Source: Spongospora subterranea (lineage: Eukaryota; Endomyxa; Phytomyxea; Plasmodiophorida; Plasmodiophoridae). Taken from it: a stretch of DNA of 38,728 nt. Each line of letters begins with the position of its first letter. The first letter of the stretch is position 1. The notes beneath the pieces are model-generated. The model ran no database searches, was not told where the DNA came from, and was given only the letters and a program-made list of their open reading frames with translations. This document shows positions 1 through 10,564 of the stretch, in pieces. The translations under genes were made by a program, and so were the position numbers. The stretch covers positions 65,378 to 104,105 of the forward strand of contig OUQQ01000075.1 of the NCBI GenBank assembly GCA_900404475.1, written 5' to 3'.

Positions 1-129
1 TGTTGTTGGTGTGCATTGATTGAGAATTGTGAATGTTTTATCATAAAACAATTCTAGTCGACTCGATTCACGACGGTTTAGATCCACATTGAAAATAGCG
101 ACAGAGCATGGCTTTCTTGTGTTGTCTAG

Positions 130-314
130 CTGCCATCAAGCAATGTCTCAATCGCTCTGGATGCGGTAAGTCCTTGATTTTTGACTCTGACCAGTTATGT
201 CAATGCTGAACATGCATAGAATAGCGATTCTACTACCTGACGGAGTGCAGCAAAAATCAATGTTATTGCACAGAGGATTTTGACAGCCCTTCGACATCTG
301 CTGATAATACCTAA
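130..314 (+). CDS. possible 3' exons of an unidentified + strand gene
   Basis: A pyrimidine-rich acceptor (cttgtgttgtctag) ends at 129 and a strong donor (gtaagt) follows 165. A second acceptor ends at 224. Joining 130-165 to 225-314 keeps one open frame. It ends with a Cys-rich tail (around ECSKNQCYC) and a TAA at 312-314, only 16 bp from the stop of the convergent glycanase gene. Two other joins are also open: a longer first exon from about 58, and a start at the ATG at 108, which gives a 38-residue peptide through another frame. The choice is therefore uncertain. The gene body would lie left of the window. I recognise no family. Confidence 0.3.
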
Positions 315-330
315 TAAAACACAAGTTGGC

Positions 331-2423
331 CTAAAGGTACGACGGTTTGAGTCGACGCCTCAACTGAACAATCATAGACTGCACTTCAGCAGATACAGTA
401 GGAGCAATCGGTTGCATTGCTGCAGTCTGCGTTTGTGCCTGATCCGAGGTACTCCCAACTTCCCCACGTGCCCGTCTCCAGGCCAATGATCCACTCTCGC
501 GCCCTGGTAAATCGCCAACCTGGATCAATGTTATAGAGTAAACTACCCACATACTGGTTCCATGGAAAAGGGATGGCCAACCTTTTCCTTGGTAAAATCA
601 CCCAGGAGGAATGCTGACTCCTGCTCCCAGCTGATTTTGACAATCTGCCGGTCAGCTTCAGTCATATTGATGCCGGCGTTGAACTCGCTGAGAAGGCGCT
701 CCAACCACTCCTCGCTGCACAATGAACGTCGTGGCAAAACATCGGATGCGTACTGGGTGGTGTAGCGCCGGGTGACGTCTCGAACCTCTTTTGCTAGACG
801 CCTACCATCAGCGTGACCAATCAAGCAGACAAGAAATTGACTTACAGCAAAATGCAATGCAATAAGTGAGCTTCTTCCCCCAGCCAGCTTCATCTAGTTG
901 TAAAGGAAGTTAATTTTAGCAAGGGTGATTGAGTCAGATTTCTTAGTAAGTTTTTCAAATGTGTTATTGATTTGATGCAAAAAGAAACATGCTTAAAACA
1001 TATAGCCCAACTCTACAAACTGTGGAATAAGTGACTATAGTTCAAAACCAAAATAATTGTCTATCGCCTCGAAACAGTAAGCTTACATAGAAGCGGGGCG
1101 TCGTACCTGTTCTCACAGGAATCACAATGCACCCAACGCTGCGACGCTACACTGTAAACCTCTAATCAAACAATAAATATGACATATAAGAAATAAATGC
1201 ATAACTACCTGTCCAGACGTGGTCGGTCCAGTCAACTACCAACCTCGCAGCCAAGCCTACCGCCCGACAGCAAAGAGTGAATCCCTGAGCAATGATATTC
1301 ACAGACGGAACATTTTTCTGAAAATGTCTGACCAGAGCCCATTCCCCACATCGTCCACGTTTTTCCCTGAGGATTTTCGCTGGGTTGTTATAACGAGGAA
1401 ATCGCTGCACAATATTGCAAGTTGTGCATCGATGGAGCTCAACCGTGCTCGCAAGAAACATGGCCTCTTCCGCTTGAGGCCGGTCGACTGCAATTTCGGT
1501 GGATTCTTTGAGACAGTTTGGGCATTGTAAGCGGTTTACCCACCTTACATATCAGTTGAGCTGGGAGACTCCGAATTTGTCAAAACTTACTGAAAGAGTT
1601 CGTGCTTAAACCAATATAGAAGCTGGAAAACCAACTCGTCCTCCTCCGGCAATGCATCGCTTCCTCTCTCTAAAATGATTAGCGAATATTAACCGAATAA
1701 GTTTCTTTTCAGCAAAATTCAAGAGCAAAAATATCAACAGAATCCATTATTGTTATCAACAAGCGAATTACTTCGTTAACGACAAGAAAGTAAAAAGTTT
1801 CACTATTTTACAGAAACCATGACTATAAACCTTTTCCTCTTTGAAGAAGTAGTTCATGCGGAATGAGCCGTTGCGCGAATTTCAAATTTGTTTCGTTTTC
1901 AAATTCCGACGTTCGAAGTTGATACGTACGAATTCTGTTGGCAAATTCTGGTTTGGTGACTTCATGTAAGATCACCGCTAATAAAGATATTATTGATTTG
2001 AGAAAAAATAGGTAACCAGTTTGAATTATAATTACTTTGCGTCTCGTAATTAGACTTCAGAGTACCCAAAAACAATCTCTGAGAATTCAGATCTAAAACC
2101 TCCGATCGTGAATCAATTCTACCGGCAGTTCAGGTATGAAAACAAAAACAGAGAAAACGCCCAACCTTGAGGAAAAGCTGCATGAAGTCCCACATTGACA
2201 AGCAAATGGCTCAAGCGATTGACGCCTGGGAATATTTTGTCCCCGTTTACAGACATTCAAACAGACAATGCAAATTGCATCCCGATCCAAGATTCCCCCA
2301 GATTGAGTGGCCTGCACGTCGGACAAATATACACGCGAGCAAGTTCTATTAACGTCTAAACAGCAGAATCTGATCTGGTTGAACCATGTATCACAGCGAA
2401 TTACCTAACGAGCTGAGAGCCAT
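331..2423 (-). CDS. NGLY1: peptide:N-glycanase (PNGase), 447 aa, 11 exons
   Basis: Cytosolic enzyme that removes N-glycans from misfolded ER-exported glycoproteins, converting Asn to Asp before proteasomal degradation. Exons: 2423-2405, 2355-2166, 2118-2036, 1977-1831, 1669-1591, 1543-1333, 1284-1209, 1161-1087, 893-846, 793-551, 503-331 (1,344 nt in phase). Zinc cysteines are C180/C183 (QCPNC) and C212/C215 (RCTTC). The catalytic triad is C238 (GRCGEW), H265 (DHVW) and D282 (HCDSC). The spacings of 27 and 17 residues equal those of human NGLY1 (C309/H336/D353, from memory). Other hallmarks are RFPRYNNP, FTLCCRAVG, GWGKKL, DVTRRY and GSLAWRRARGE. There is no N-terminal PUB domain and no C-terminal PAW domain. 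Instead residues 1-70 form a Cys-rich module (see the separate entry). The ATG at 2423 has an upstream in-frame stop (TGA), but further 5' exons are possible. Confidence 0.93.
2166..2355 (-). other. UBR-box-like cysteine cluster in the PNGase N-terminus
   Basis: Exon 2 encodes C35-x2-C38-x3-C42, then G45, I48, F57 and C59-x-C61-G62, with a further C65. This is the spacing of the C-terminal half of UBR boxes (for example UBR7: CxxCxxxCHxGH, then FxCxCG), but the usual His residues are replaced by Lys and Gln. The first-half UBR motif YxCxTC is not in the predicted frame. It appears in the adjacent frame at 2331-2314 (Y-I-C-P-T-C), separated from the second half by a run of five C on the + strand (2295-2299). 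One extra base in that run, plus the alternative acceptor ending in gttaatag, would place both halves in one frame. The family relationship is inferred from motif spacing only. Confidence 0.45.
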
Positions 2424-2897
2424 ACTAGAACATCAAGATTGGTGGCGGAGGAGCGCTCGTTATTTAGTTTACTTCCACCAGGGCTTTCAATATGAGTGGA
2501 GTACACGTTCGTAACGATCGCAGCGACTAATTCCAACTGAGGAGACAGTTTTAACTTTCAACAAAATAATCCGGATCGAGCGGCGCCGATTATGAAAAGA
2601 GTGGCCAAGTGTGTATGTATAGTGTATGTATACATGACTTGTATGTATAGTCCCCAAGGCTGCGTGCACAGCTGTACACATGCTGGATTGGCCGGGCCTT
2701 GCTTTTTCACAACTTGAGATTGGAGAATGTGATGGCTATGAGTGTTCGAATTTAGTTGGCACCAATTCACTATCAAGTACCGCTAGTTTTGCAAATAAAA
2801 ATGACACGTTGTACCGATTAATGAACGGAAATCGTCACGGCATCTATCGTCAGCATCGCCGCCCTGCGGTCGAAGCCAACGTAAGTACATGGGTGCG
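2424..2897. repeat. non-coding spacer with TGTATG-type simple repeat
   Basis: No supportable exon was found here. Positions about 2609-2650 are built from repeated TGTATGTATA-like units (gtgtatgtatagtgtatg and neighbouring units) and can form short hairpins. The rest looks like the upstream region of the glycanase gene (-) and the 3' flank of the fragment ending at 2898. Short open frames on both strands have unremarkable composition. Confidence 0.5.
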
Positions 2898-3281
2898 TTA
2901 ATGTTCCTTGTGGTTCAAGAGTTCCATAAGTTTGGAAGAGCAGGCATCGCTCGTCGGGTAATGAAATATTGTCGGCTCGATCTGCTGTTCTATCAGCCAA
3001 TATAGACATTGGGCTGCTGCCTGTTGGGCCAGCACCGCTTGAAATCCGCGAATCCCTTCTGTGATGACCCGGGTCGACCACGCGACATCGCCGTTATCGG
3101 AGACGCCCGACGAGCAGGGGACATCATCATCGCCCGACACGTCTTGATCAGAGAAAATCCTGAGCAACAACAGAGAACTTCAACGCCGTCGCGAAAAGGA
3201 CGTATCGGTGACATCGCGGATGGCAGCGCAAGAGGGGTTTTGCCCAAGGTCAACAGGCGTAGGGTTTCCCTCGTCGACCGT
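2898..3281 (-). pseudogene. unidentified - strand coding fragment, two candidate exons
   Basis: Exons 3281-3202 and 3159-2898 join in phase across a 42-nt intron (gtccttttc to gttgctcag). The product has an acidic stretch (SGDDDVPCSSG), an Ala/Gln-rich helix (AVLAQQAAAQCLYWL) and ends at a TAA at 2898-2900. No clear start or further upstream exon is visible, and retroelement sequence begins about 150 bp upstream. It could be a 3' gene remnant cut off by the insertion, or a chance open frame. I do not recognise the family. Confidence 0.3.
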
Positions 3282-3437
3282 CTTTGATACACATCATGTG
3301 TCAACAAACCGCCCCGATTTGAAAACAGTCTTGGTGTCAGAACCAGCAATGATTATCAATAATTCAGCTTCATCATTAGTACCGAAAATATCCTTAAGTC
3401 GTCGTTAGTTTGGTAAATCTTTGTTAAAAACAAAGCA

Positions 3438-4560
3438 TTCATAGATTCAGGAGCAACGGCAATCTTCATGGACAAAACGTTTCGCGGTCAACCACCGAAT
3501 CTGCTCAGCAAGAGTGTTCGTTGCCATTCCTCTCGAAGTTATTGACGGTCGAAGGCTAGGTCCTACAGTATTACACGTGACTTTGCCGTATGATGTTATC
3601 AACTACTCAACGACATCAGCTTCACTACACCCTTCTATCTCATTGACTCCCCGGTGTCTCCTAATGTACTGGACGTCAACTAGCTGCGACAAACCAACCC
3701 TGAAATCAACTGGGACGCAGAAGAGATATGCAACAGAATCGTGACTCCAGCTATGCAGTTATACAATTTCAAATGAAAGCTTCAACACTCAACAAGACCT
3801 AGCACCGCTTACTCGACAATTTGTAGAGTTCGCCGACGTTTTCGATCAATCCACTGCCGTCAAGGACCCAATCACCGAGATATCGATTGTGCCATCAACT
3901 TCAAGGACGACGGCGGAACCTTACCAAGCAAGTCTGCAGAACTCTGCGTGAATAAGTTCAGGAAAACCAGCAAAAGGGATTTATTCGTCATTCACAGTCA
4001 CTTGTGGAGCCCCGATTCTTTCACAAGCAAGAACGACAAAAGCTTACGATCATGCGTTGATCACAGGTAAACAACCTAGGTAACCAAGAAGCAACCCCAC
4101 CCGCTTCCGGCGATTGGTCACATCTTACGCCAGCTCAGCGAAGCAAGAATCGTTCGATCTTCGTTGGGCGTATAACCTATTTCGTATCAAAAGGGCGACG
4201 AATGGAATACGACCTTTTAACTGTGAATATTGGGTCACTTCCAGTGCACTGCCATACCCTTCGGATTGGTGAACGCACCGGCACATGTTCAACGCCTCAT
4301 GCACGAAACGTTTTAAGACTTCCCCGATAAATTCGTGGTAGCTTACTTCGACGATATTCTGATCTACAAGGTCCGTCGAGTCCCACGAGAGGGACGTTTA
4401 ACGAGTGCCACAACGCCTACGAGAGACAAGGCTTTGTGTCAAACTTGAGAAGCGTGTTTTCGATTCGGACCAAGTCGACTATTTGATTTACAGTAGGCGA
4501 GTATTAGTTACTCGTGGTCAAAGGTTCACTGACTGTGAACAAGTTAGGGTATTCACTGCG
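3438..4560 (+). mobile_element. decayed Ty3/gypsy-type LTR retroelement (protease and reverse transcriptase)
   Basis: The retroviral-type aspartic protease signature D-S-G-A-T lies at 3444-3458, followed downstream by the family's NWLRQTNPEINW-like motif near 3672-3711. Reverse transcriptase motifs then occur in order, spread over several frames: EFADVFD (about 3820), the INFKD region (about 3895), GFIR (about 3979), VDHR (about 4055), PFGLVNAPAHVQRLM (about 4258) and the catalytic YFDD at 4344-4355, then a C-terminal KLEKRVF-like motif (about 4447). Many frameshifts and stops make it non-functional. I see no integrase and no matching LTR pair in the window. Protease and RT on one strand in this order is typical of Ty3/gypsy Pol. 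Confidence 0.85.
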
Positions 4561-5121
4561 ATGTAAATGAAGCTTTCAGCCGCTTTTTGAAGTTACATAT
4601 CACTGCATCTGCGTTGCATCGTTATATTATGGAAAGTTTCAAAAAATCAAGATACGTATTCAGAAAGCTGGACGAAAGTAACGTTCACAAAATAGTTTGT
4701 GTTGGTATCAATCAAGGTCATCAATTCAGAGATTCGCAGACCATCGCTGCGCTGTTGCACTCAGTTTTTCGCTGTTCATAAAGGCTGAGCGCAAGCTGGA
4801 GTGAGCACAAACGGATTTTCGCTTCGCTTGCCCATTACTGTTCACACTGGCTGATTATTGGCGATTGCATCTTGTCCTAATCTTTGTGCCCAAACCACCT
4901 TCCTGGCAGAGCTCTTCAAGCTGGCATTGAATGAAACTCCAGCGATGGCTATCATGCATTGAAGGCAAAATTCATGAAATTTCGGTTGTTACTGTGACTT
5001 TGATTGAAATTTTTGTGAAAAGAGCAAGGTGTGGCTGACGAAACCTTCATATCAGCCGATACGTTTCGTTGTCATCTGACAGCAACAGTTAGGTCGCGAG
5101 AACTGGTGTTAGCTGGGAACT
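4561..5121. other. spacer, nothing recognised
   Basis: A 64-codon open frame (4587-4781, +) has no recognisable motif. The stretch may include the ragged 3' part of the retroelement and the promoter of the gene starting at 5122. I see no RNA gene and no clear repeat. Confidence 0.4.
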
Positions 5122-7593
5122 ATGGCAATGGTAATGGATATCCTACATAGCTCGGGTCTGTCATTTTTCAGGGTCAAAGGTAAAGTGATGAACCACCCGA
5201 GATTGATTACAAGGAGGCGTTAACTGATTGGACTGCTGCTCTTAGTTTATTGTCCACTGAATATTGATATTCTTGAACACCTGCACCTCTACATTGCTAA
5301 AGCTGCTTAAAAAATGCTGTGCTAGATGTAGTCTATCATAATTCCATTACTCTTAGCGGGAGTCAATGGACGGGAAATGATTGAAGTACTAACTCGAAAT
5401 TTGGTGTATCTTTTATTTGAAAGTGAACGCCTTTACTTTTCGGCCATTCAGGTCTCCCTCATCAACACGCAGGAAACTGACGACACGGAGTTCGATGAAT
5501 GGATCAGCACGACTGTTGTCTTCATGCGTGAAATCATCCAGCTGCAGTTCGGCCCCAGGTCGAATTCCATCGGCAGTCATGTTGTGAATCAGCTGGTTTG
5601 TCGTCAACCCTGATCGTCGCTCCCCTGACCTGACAACCTATAGGTGGCCGACCGCGCTGCCGGTTCCGAATCAATCCGTCACGACGCCATGTTGTCTGGG
5701 GACTACCCGCGCGTCATCGCCTATGATGACGTTCGCGCGTTCAGGCAGCCAGTCCTGGATTTGGACGCTGAACATGTTACAAGCTGGTGGGGATTACGCT
5801 CCCGATAGCGTTACCACTTCACCTTCCAGTAATACTGCGTTATGGGCATAGGACTGGCAAGCGAACAGTTCATCAAGTTGCCGCGTCGACGTCTAACAAC
5901 GATTCATTTGTATCCGCTTCGTACTATAACCACGGTGAATGTCCTCGTTACCTACGCGTCCCGTGTTTCTGTAGTGGGCGGATACGTTGCGTTCATGTTG
6001 CAATCGGTTACACCCTAGAGCTGAATGTCACATACCCTCGACTGGTACGGCGTCATATCGATCATATACAGACATGATGGAAGATGTGCCAGAATTGCGT
6101 GATAATGCTGTAGATTGTGTTCGTTACCAGGTCAGTTGAAGTCCCATCGCCATTTTCCCTTCTTCGTTACTGGTTTATCTATTCAATGGTTCTGCCTGTC
6201 ACCGTTTTGTTATTTATCTGTTTGTGGAACAGTGGAAGTTTACGATCATCCGATCAGGAATTCTATGCTTACTTAATCATCGTTCTGATGGACCTAGATT
6301 GAGAAATGTGATTCGTTGGAAACGATACAAAACATCGTCGACGTTGATTCGGTACGTTTTTATTGTCGAACATCGAATATGCCGCGTAAATTTTGGTTGA
6401 TAGGGGTTCGTTGGTGTCGCTGACTTTGTTCTTCAAGAGGTTAGAGATGAATTTTGCAGCTCTCGCCAGCGAATGATAACATGGACTGCAACAAATCCGC
6501 TGACGACAGCGCCATCTGGCCATCATATAGTCAACAGTCTGATTGGCCTTTCTAAAATGTATCCACTTTCTGACTTGATCATTCCCGACACCCATCAATT
6601 CGGATGCGACCTTAAGGTCATCGATATGCGTGCCAAGTGTCAGATGTGCATGGCTGATATTACTGATTAGATGGCACCTGCGATGCAAGCATTGGCTATC
6701 CATACTGGATCTCTGTGCTATCGTCTTGCGCATAGCTCGTTTTCCAGCGCCAATTTGATTAATCGCGTTGTAACTAACCCATCGCTTAAATTCGCATCTC
6801 TTGGCGCATCATTATCGGGTATGTTCTTATCTACCATCACCTGGAGTGCTTTTGTTCCACGATTAAGTTGCTGATGTTGGCAAAGGTTCATATATTCGAT
6901 TAAGATGCATACCAACAAAAATTTTTTCCTTCGATGTCGTTTTCTAGTTCTTTGATCTATTCATCTTTGTGATTCTGAAATTGTTTGAAAGGGCCGATAG
7001 AATGCCAATCGGCAGTATCGTCGTCGTATCGAATCGCAACCAATGCTGCCAATGGCATTATAGGTGTAGATTGCTCTATATCCGATTCAACTATGTTGCC
7101 GCCCGAATCGCCGCTAGCACCACAGCAGCCTCCCGGAGCCCAACGTGCGCGTTCTAGTCGACCTGTTTCGTGCAGCGCCTCAGCTGAATGGACCAGCGCA
7201 GGTAATGGAGCTTTGTCAACCGTTTTTATGATGCTGGGTTAGCACCCCATAGATATTTTCGATGCGTTTAGTCAAAGCACCATATATTTACTCCACCCCT
7301 AAGTTGGTTCATTTTTCATCCTCCTTAATCTGAAAGCCGTATTTTTCTCGTCCAATTGCTTTGTGACCCGCTTTTGTCCGGTTAATGTCACATACTGTTC
7401 TTTTGCAGTTTACAATGTCTCATTGACATTTCGCTATGCAGAACCACTACATAATCTGATTACGTCATGGGCTCATGATATGTCGGCATTGCGTCGACGT
7501 GACCCATCTCGTCTACTTTCCGAATACGGTATTGACTCTGAGACATGGGAAGACGCCGCAGAGTTTTACATCGGCCTTGCACAAGAACAATAA
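5122..7593 (+). CDS. unidentified multi-exon protein gene
   Basis: The first four exons are well supported by splice sites and phase: 5122-5179 (MAMVMDILHSS...), 5357-5403, 5452-5595 (EFDEWISTTVVFMREIIQL) and 5644-5775 (SGDYPRVIAYDDVRAF). Later likely exons are about 5869-6006 (uncertain frame), 6072-6130 (MMEDVPELRDNAVDCVRYQ), 6233-6351 (RSGILCLLNHRSDGPRLR), parts of 6414-6870, a Pro/Ser-rich stretch at about 6985-7200 and a last exon 7442-7593 ending in an acidic tail (IDSETWEDAAEFYIGL) with a TAA. The N-terminal half looks alpha-helical. I considered a symplekin-like HEAT protein (a SDGPRLR motif in a helical context) but cannot support it. It converges on the PDCD4-like gene 225 bp away. 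The internal exon map is incomplete, so two genes are possible. Confidence 0.5.
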
Positions 7594-7818
7594 ACTAAGT
7601 TAAGCCGCTTTGAACAACTAGCGCCAAGTTAGATTATTTATTCTCCTGCGTGTCTCTCGCGAAAGCTCTGCTATTGTTAACATCGAATTGATGAATTTTG
7701 CACTTTTCAAGGGACTGTTTCTGAAAACGTCATTGTTTCTCGAAGTTTCGCTTTATGCAAAAATGATTCGGAGGTCGACTGTATGAATGTTTCATTAATT
7801 CATATCGGCTTTATGCTG

Positions 7819-10333
7819 TTACTTCAAATTTAAGGTGAATTGATCGAATTTCTTGGCGATATCCGGGACATCAAGCGCCAGGTCTGGAAGCCTTGACCGG
7901 ATTAGCGCGATTCCTTTTTTAACAATATCTGGATTCATTCCGACCAACAGGTCATGGACCTTGGCAACGCCCTCCGGCGACGAACTCGCCACCACAAACA
8001 TGCGCTTGATCAAGGTCGGACCCAACGATGCGTGCCTCAAAACCCGGATCGCTAGTTCTTTATTCCCGTCCAGAAGATAGTAATTGGCGATCGACGACAT
8101 CACCTCCTAGCATTCGGCATATGGAATTCAATGAAAACGCAAACGTTTTGAACAACGAAGAATTGAAATCAGCGTAAGAAATACTGTTAAAACAAGGTAC
8201 GATCAATAGAAGGCCTAAATCCCTTCTAATAGCATAACGCGATGTTTCCGATGATCGGCAAAAAGATTTACCTTCAGTTCACTGGAAAGAAATGGATTCC
8301 AGATGTTAGAGGCGAATATGCCAGATGACGGCATCGACAGAACGTCTTGCGCTTGCTCAATCGCCTAAAAAGACAAATCGAAAAGAATCAACATATTGAT
8401 AAGCCTGATACGGTTCGTCGAAAGAAACGCATTACTAGCCAAGAACAAGACAAGACGGAGCACTGGTACTGAAAGTGCAAAAAAAGCGTCCATGAGGCAA
8501 CTGCGGTATACGTACAAACTTTCAATGGTGCGTACAACAAAGCAAACTAGGCAAGACGCTACAATCTTTTTCATGATTTACCTGTTTACCAAGATCGTGC
8601 ATTTTCAGTCCCATAAGTGACCGGGTGGCAAAGGATGGAGGAAGAACTTCATCGAAAATAGCGCGCACCAAAAAACACTCCATAAAGGTAACTACTTCGG
8701 GGATATCGTCGACAACATCTTCCATGCCTTCTAGCAGTTGTTGAAATCCCTATAACAGCATGATTACATTAACAATAACATGAATGCTACCACTTGTAGC
8801 GACCATAAAACGAATGGAAGAATATAGCGACAAAAAAATAGCATCCACATTTAGTACCTTCTGGATTTCAATTTGGTTCTCAGGAGTCGCCAAGAACGCC
8901 AGCAGCACGGATGCCGATTCTCGTTGGGGGCCGCCGCTGATAACGTTGAATGCGAGGAAAGGAATTGCAATCAAGCCATACCGGTCCATGGAAACGTAGA
9001 TTACTGATTTGACGAACTGATGAAAAAATTCCGGAGGAATATGACACTTCTTTAACGCCAGTTCAGCCTCCTAATCAAAATCCGTTGGAGGACGATGAAG
9101 TGTAAACTTAAACAATAAAGTACCTCAACGTCTTGGTCACTGCAAAAATAGTCGTCGACAATTTTGGCGGTAACGACCTTCAGCCGAGCTACTTCTTCTG
9201 GACGAGAAACAATATCAGCGCCCTAAAAAACCACCAGCTCGAAATTAAACACTCAGCAGTCAATGAATTTCAGAATAAAATCAAGCTTGAACGAGTGATA
9301 TTGAATTGGTTTGTTAGTTAGCACACATATTTTGACTTGACGTAACGGAGATAAATTAAAAAAGATAAAAAAAAAGTTAACGATTAGAATAAAGCAACTA
9401 CCTGACACATTTGTTGCGCAGCCGCATTGTCGCAATAGCCATTCGTAACCGCTCTCCTGAGGAATTCACGCAACAGCTCCGACGCGTGTGGGACATCGAC
9501 TGATTCAAATAACAAGTGGTTCATTGGTGCATCATATGATTGATAGATTCAGGTGTTTACGGGTTAAGTCATGAAGGCGATTGAAAAGACTCTGAAAAGC
9601 GAATTCAACTTGACTTTTGGATAACCGGGACGTGTGCACAAGATGGCGTAGCAAGTCGGACACTGCGACACGTTTATCGGCACTAAGATCCAGTCCCATG
9701 GATAAAATACACTAATCGCACATCAGCAAAAGCAAGAAGCGTTGAACTCAACTAAGCAAAGAGCCAGGGCATAAGAGCTACCAATGAACTATAGTGCATT
9801 GATAAACGCAGTAAAAAACAGTAGTAATATATATGTAGTAGGCATTTGGGCGAATGAAAAACGGAAGCATAGAAAAAAACCGAAACCAGTGTTCAAATGT
9901 GTCAGATCAACACAATCGCTGCGTCACTGAATAGTCAAGTTGCTAACACAGATATACCTTTGGGATTTCAGTAGCGGTTTGCAGATCCACGAGTTGGTCA
10001 ACGACTTGGTCGAATTCGTCCTTATTCAAGTTGGAGATATATGCTAACGTCGCATTTACGATTGTCGATTTCACAATTTCCAGAGGCTTCGGAGCACCGG
10101 AATTTCTTTGTGACCGCACGTTGTGGCAAGGCGAAAAATTTCCGAGCTTCACGCTAAGAGCCGTCTCATGAATACACAGGACTAATTCAAAATACAAAAG
10201 ATGTTTACGTTGTGTCGCATTCCGGGTCAAAGTTGGGGTCAGCTTCATCAAGAGCGTAGGAAATGTCCTTATCATTATCGAAAAGCTCTGAGTCGCGACG
10301 GTTGGGTGAAACACGGATCGAGTTGCGCTTCAT
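7819..10333 (-). CDS. PDCD4-like translation regulator with three MA3 modules, 476 aa
   Basis: MA3 domains bind the translation-initiation helicase eIF4A, and PDCD4 uses two of them to inhibit cap-dependent translation. Exons: 10333-10209, 10153-9958, 9711-9561, 9499-9402, 9222-9124, 9070-8858, 8749-8582, 8364-8272, 8106-7819 (1,431 nt). From exon 3 on, every junction except 3/4 is phase 0. The N-terminus ends in an acidic DEADPNFD motif, matching the DPNYD segment before MA3-1 in PDCD4. MA3-1 is at about 62-190 (LTLDVPHASELLREFLRRAV), MA3-2 at about 205-340 (ELALKKCHIPPEFFHQFV; DEVLPPSF) and MA3-3 at about 382-476 (LPDLALDVPDIAKKFDQF). Length is close to human PDCD4 (469 aa, two MA3), but there are three modules, the last one short. 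Plant MRF proteins have four. An MRF-type assignment is the alternative. The ATG at 10333 follows an in-frame TGA. Confidence 0.9.
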
Positions 10334-10564
10334 TCAGTTGCTGTCGATTACCGGGCGCTAATACGTCAGACGGGCGGCCGATAACTGATGCAGCGAAACG
10401 CGACCGACCTGCCTTTCACGCCAACTGTACAATCAGGAGGAGATATCGGAATGAGATCACCAATCAAACAGCGTTCCAGTCCTGACGTCCGCGGCTACTG
10501 GAACACTGTAGCGTGTAGAGTGCATACGGCTTACACGGGGGGTCAGGTCAGGACTCATCAGGTC

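Noticed and set aside
108..283. 38-residue peptide starting MAFLCCLAAIKQC
   Set aside because: Depends on one of three equally open splice combinations; the alternative frame ending at 314 looks more protein-like.
6269..6733. 154-codon - strand open frame
   Set aside because: Overlaps + strand exons with good splice phase; its composition (scattered Cys, Arg, Asn) shows no motif. Not fully excluded because the + strand gene map is incomplete here.
5122..7593. symplekin identity for the unidentified gene
   Set aside because: A SDGPRLR-like motif and helical context were suggestive, but flanking blocks do not align convincingly.
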